Shown one piece after another: positions 59,901 through 64,000 of a DNA stretch of 64,000 nucleotides (its first letter is position 1; every line of letters starts with the position of its first letter). A program made the position numbers and the translations under genes. The DNA is from Takifugu bimaculatus (Eukaryota; Chordata; Actinopteri; Tetraodontiformes; Tetraodontidae). The notes below the pieces were generated by a model. That model was not told where the DNA came from, did no database searches, and was given only the letters and a program-made list of their open reading frames with translations. The stretch spans positions 1,275,946 to 1,339,945 of the forward strand of contig CP034984.1 in assembly GCA_004026145.2 (NCBI GenBank). The letters run 5' to 3'.

Positions 59901-62900
59901 GCACCAGGTTTGGAGGCATCCGCTTCATGGTACTTGATGCCAGGATAGAGGAAAGAGATACAGGCAAATAGAATCTTTGCTCCTCAGCCTGACATTTGTT
60001 TGCGAGCCTTGCCAGGACCTTCTCCCCCTGTTTTTGTTCCCAGGCCGCCCTCTCCCATCTCTGGTTTAGGTTTCACGTCTCGCAGTGGTCTGATTGCCTG
60101 ATAGCTGAAACATCTCTGCCTGCCTGTTCTCTTAGTGGGACTTTGTAATCAAAGGCAAATGCTGACCCTCTCATTTTGCTGCATCAATTCTCGAGCTTAA
60201 TGTACAAAATCTATCACGTCAACAGGTCTGTATATGATTAGGAAGAAAAATCATTTGGCTCGTGAACCCTTTTAAAACTCCTGAGAGAAAATGGGCACTC
60301 AGTGTGGCTGCTAATGTATTCTTGTGCTAATTTTGCTAATGCACTTTCTTTCTTTCTTTTTTTGATCTGTTATGTATATTAAATGAATGCCGTAGACCAA
60401 ACCTTCATGACAGAGGCTTAAGACATAAAAAGATTAATGAAATTATCCAAATTCCAACTCTGTCTGCTGCCAAAGTAACATTTCATCTAAGGCGGATAGT
60501 TAGCGATACCTGATCCTGTTCCCTGGGCCCGATGCAAGATAAAAGAGGCAAATATTTCTGAACAAGTGAAATATAAACTGCACTAAGTTTGAGGCCTTGA
60601 GCCGCTTCCTTCGTGCAGCCGCCGCGGAGATGTCAGTGAAATTTATTTCTCATTTTGAGTGATGTCTCCATCAGCTGGCATGCTGGCACCATGAATTTTG
60701 TCCTACGTGAAACCCAGAATCTGTCTCCTCGATGACGGCTGTGAGTTTTTTTTAATGACCCCACTGTATAAGGAACGTATGTGTCACAGAGGTTAGAAGT
60801 GAAAGGGCAGAATGGGGCTGTTTGGCGGGAGGCCGCCGATAAAAAGTGCCACTTCAATTTGGGCGCAGCTGCAGCCGGTGCGACACATCGCGTTGTTCTG
60901 CGCCTGCAACTAGAACGGATGTGGAAACTATTAACTTTGGACAGAGTTTTGGAGCACTTTTCATTCCAAGGAACCCTGTATTCATGGTCCCGGTTGTCAG
61001 GAATAAATGCTAACAAATGCTCTCAGACAGTACTCACAGTTTGTTTAGTGAGCTTGCTCAAAAAGTGCTAAAACTATATATAACTTATTTGCAGTCACTT
61101 ATCACTAGAATATCTGTCTCACTCACAGACAGCACACAGCACTCTTGATTTGGTGGTGAGCAGACTTAACGGCCCTCAGCAGAGCTGCTGACAGCCGCCT
61201 GAGTCCCAACACTGAACTGAACCAACACTTGGAGAAAAAGGCTACTTGCTCTGTTTTTAAAATTCACCACACATCAGAAATGGGCTACATTTTCTGAAGA
61301 ATGATCGCAAAACATTTACTTTCAGCTGGCCCGGCAAAGCAAAACATACTGGAATGAACCTTTTATCCCCTCTTCAGTCATTTTGTTTTCAAATCAGCGC
61401 TGCTGAGTTCATGGGAAACTGGCTCGAAGGTTACCTGCGCTCCTGAGAAGTGACGGAAAAAAGGGATTAGGCCCCGCAAGAATGTTTTTGCAGTTTTTCT
61501 GAAATATTACTAACCTTGTCAAATGTCATTTGGAATGAGAAAGCAAACATATTTTAATCAGGCTGTTTAAGGTAGAGGGTCCGAGACTGCGGCTCTGGGA
61601 GAGAGTGGGTCAGCTAATTGCACTGTTTGATGTCATGTTTGGGATCTGCCTCCATTTTGATGTGACTGCTTGGAAGCTTGCTCTTTGCTCTACTGCCCTC
61701 CTACATCACACACACCTCTGAATGAAGTGCCACATAAGGGTCCCATAGATGTTGGGACTCTACTTTTCCTTATAGTGAGCTCAGGCGCAGCACTCTTGAA
61801 CACACTTAAACCCCGTAAAGGCGCCATCCACAGTCACTTTGGTTCTCATAATTACTGTTTTAACAGCAGCAGAGGGGGTGCAGGGGGATATACATTGTAA
61901 ATTGTGTTTGACATGGTGTTGTTAGTGGTTTTGTCATAGCTTGTCTTTAGTTATTACTCACACTTCCTCCTGCCACAGATAAGGTCTGTTAGTGAACATA
62001 CCAAGGTGATCACCAGCGGAGGGCCCTTATCGCCAGCATTGATTTAGGGCAAGAACTCAGTGACAGAGGTCATTGTGCAGTAAAGCCATCCATCATTCTA
62101 GTTTGATTTCTGCTCAGACCTGTCTCCAACTTGTCTACACGTAGGCGAGCCACAAAGAGTTGAGGCCACGAGAGGGTTGAATGCCGGGAGCTGCGATGGC
62201 GCAGATATATTGAGGTTGCCGGGGTAATGCTACGAATTAAACATAAAGCAATTGGTAAAGTGGGGTTCTTTTCAGCTTTACAATCAAGTTTGGATGCAAA
62301 TTTTTTAAATTATAGATCAAATGATTTGATCAGTTATTGTATAGAATTGAGTAAAATTGAATTATTTTGACCGAAAGCTGTTTGAGTGTCATTCTTTAGA
62401 TTAGTTTCTATACCATGTGGTTTCTTTGCACATCCAGGAGACACTGCATTTTTCAGATGCTCACTATTTGCCAAGGTAGCCTTGAAGTTATATAAAATAC
62501 ATTTACACTTTCTGCACACAGGGTTGTAAATTCCCAGTAAATTCCCATTGCCAATATTTTAGCCGTAAAACTGATACTTGATGATAAAGGAACCGGGCCA
62601 GTACCAGTTTGTTTCTACACGCCTGCACTTGATTTCAGACAATAATGTGTACTCGGCTAGCACAATCAGCTACATCACGTATAGCAGAAAAACAAATGTG
62701 AATATGTTTCGACAGTTTTATGACTGCACTGTTTTGGACATGTAAATGAAAAGCAGCTGGTCTGCTGCAGGAATTAAAATGTACATCTGAGAGATGGAGA
62801 TCTTCAGAAATGAATATTTGGCCTCAATTTTGACTTTTATTCCTTCTAATTCTGCTGTTAAATTGCAGACTTTGTTCTATAAAATGTGCTGTGACCCATA

Positions 62901-64000
62901 TCGAAAATCTATTCATATTGATTTATTAATAATCATTCTATTCTCCTGGGGAGATTTCTTGTAAATGCCTATAAAAAGACTGTGCTGAATATTCCTGTTG
63001 TATCTAAAGGCCTTTTTAGCCATGTTGGTCTATGGCCTCTGTACATTAAACATGCTACTTACTGTGGAGGATGACTTAAGTAGCTAATTACACTTCAGTC
63101 TGTAATCAAACCCATGTCAGGTTGTCTGAGACCCTGGATTTGTGCAGTGGATTCCAGTTAAGTACAGGGGGAGCTTAAACATTTTTTACTGGTTTTCTCT
63201 TTAAATTAAAGTTTATTTCCACAATCCCCTTGAAAATGTGTCACATCCCATTACACAAATTTGGATATGGTAAATTAGCAAACGGAGTGCTTACCCCATG
63301 AATATGTTAACTTTACGTGCTGCTCGCAGAGGGTTCGTTTGCAGGGGGCTGCGGTTGTCTCTAACTCAAAAAAAAAAGTTGGCTGAAATTTTACTCCCCT
63401 CACAAGATGATGTGTTTTTGCAATTCAAATATTTGCTCATTCTCCTCTTCGTTGCAAAGCCCCCTTTGAAGCTGAGGAGTTCTATCAGGACCAATGACAG
63501 CGTGAGCGTGCAGCGTGACAGCGCGAGAGGCAGTGCCGCGGTATTTCTAACCGCATATTTAAGCAGCCGGGAAATCCAAAATCAAAAATGTATGCAAATG
63601 GTGGCATGTTTTTCCACATTGATGTTTTTCATGATTTGGGGCTTGCATATTCAGGTAGGGCTGAGCGTGTGCTTGGCTTTGGCTACATTACTCAGAATTA
63701 CTCCGTCCTTGATCTCCTGAACAAACACTTGCAGGGTGGGAAAGATGCAGTTTCGCCGATTTATTTTTAAGGCCTTGATTAGTGTTTTTATCAACTATAG
63801 GAATACGGTGAGATTCATTTGAATGGATTACCTAGAATCTCGGCTGCATATTTGATTCTTAAGATGATTTTATTCCATTCCACGTTGGGAGGCCTAACCT
63901 CCTGATCGTCTTTGCATTCATCAGATCTATATATATGCTGTATATCTTCTCTAATGCTTCTTTTCACCCAAATGAGGATTAGAGATGCATTCTTCCTGTT

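Larger units (their letters stand above)
53760..64000 (+). other. cdin1: Start of cdin1 intron 10; no terminal exon seen
   Basis: Donor GTCATT. I looked for the expected FGPGL...YWYGF-like terminal exon on the + strand and did not find it, so at least 10.2 kb of intron follows exon 10. The stretch contains C18 (56783-56800), a candidate PBX-HOX/MEIS block (56840-56960), a GC-rich patch (57590-57800) and otherwise AT-rich unique DNA. No nested gene is supported. Confidence 0.7.

Noticed and set aside
1..64000. CRISPR arrays, bacterial operons, tRNA or rRNA genes, intact transposons, viral insertions
   Set aside because: None seen. The sequence has vertebrate intron-exon structure, and tandem repeats are simple microsatellites rather than spacer arrays.

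Overview
This window reads as vertebrate nuclear DNA, most likely from a teleost fish. It shows split coding exons with GT-AG introns, many (CA/GT)n microsatellites, long G/C homopolymers, compact introns and almost no recognisable transposon sequence. The only gene I can support is cdin1 (CDAN1-interacting nuclease 1; human C15orf41/CDIN1) on the + strand. I found ten coding exons, from the ATG at 31553 to the exon ending at 53759. They splice without a gap into about 239 codons. These align residue for residue, with no indels, to human CDIN1 as I remember it (about 281 aa). The last roughly 42 codons (expected exon 11) were not found in 53760-64000 and probably lie beyond the window.

Layout. 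1 to about 31080 is a gene-free region of unique sequence, microsatellites (the longest about 84 bp at 15542-15625), G-quadruplex-type G tracts and several AT-rich, homeobox-motif-rich blocks that look like conserved non-coding elements (CNEs). 31080-31552 is a TATA-less, CCAAT-box promoter and 5' UTR region. 31553-53759 holds the cdin1 exons, with large introns 1 (7.6 kb) and 5 (6.3 kb). 53760-64000 is the start of intron 10. In human, CDIN1 lies tail to tail with MEIS2 and next to a gene desert rich in MEIS2 enhancers (established knowledge). I infer that much of the non-coding sequence here, including the cdin1 introns, belongs to a meis2 regulatory block, but the meis2 gene itself is not in the window.

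The most notable observations are: (1) intron 7 of cdin1 has both hallmarks of a minor-spliceosome (U12) intron; (2) an approximately 83-bp (TAA)n tract ends 19 nt before the exon 3 acceptor and occupies the usual branch-point zone; (3) a perfect 12-bp TGACAGCTGTCA palindrome (MEIS/PKNOX/TGIF dimer site) lies 79 bp upstream of the cdin1 ATG, and a second dimer-type site sits in an arm of a 90-bp inverted repeat in intron 2; (4) exon 5 has in-frame tandem donors 9 nt apart; (5) a short upstream ORF ends 7 nt before the start codon. Conservation of the proposed CNEs could not be tested here.
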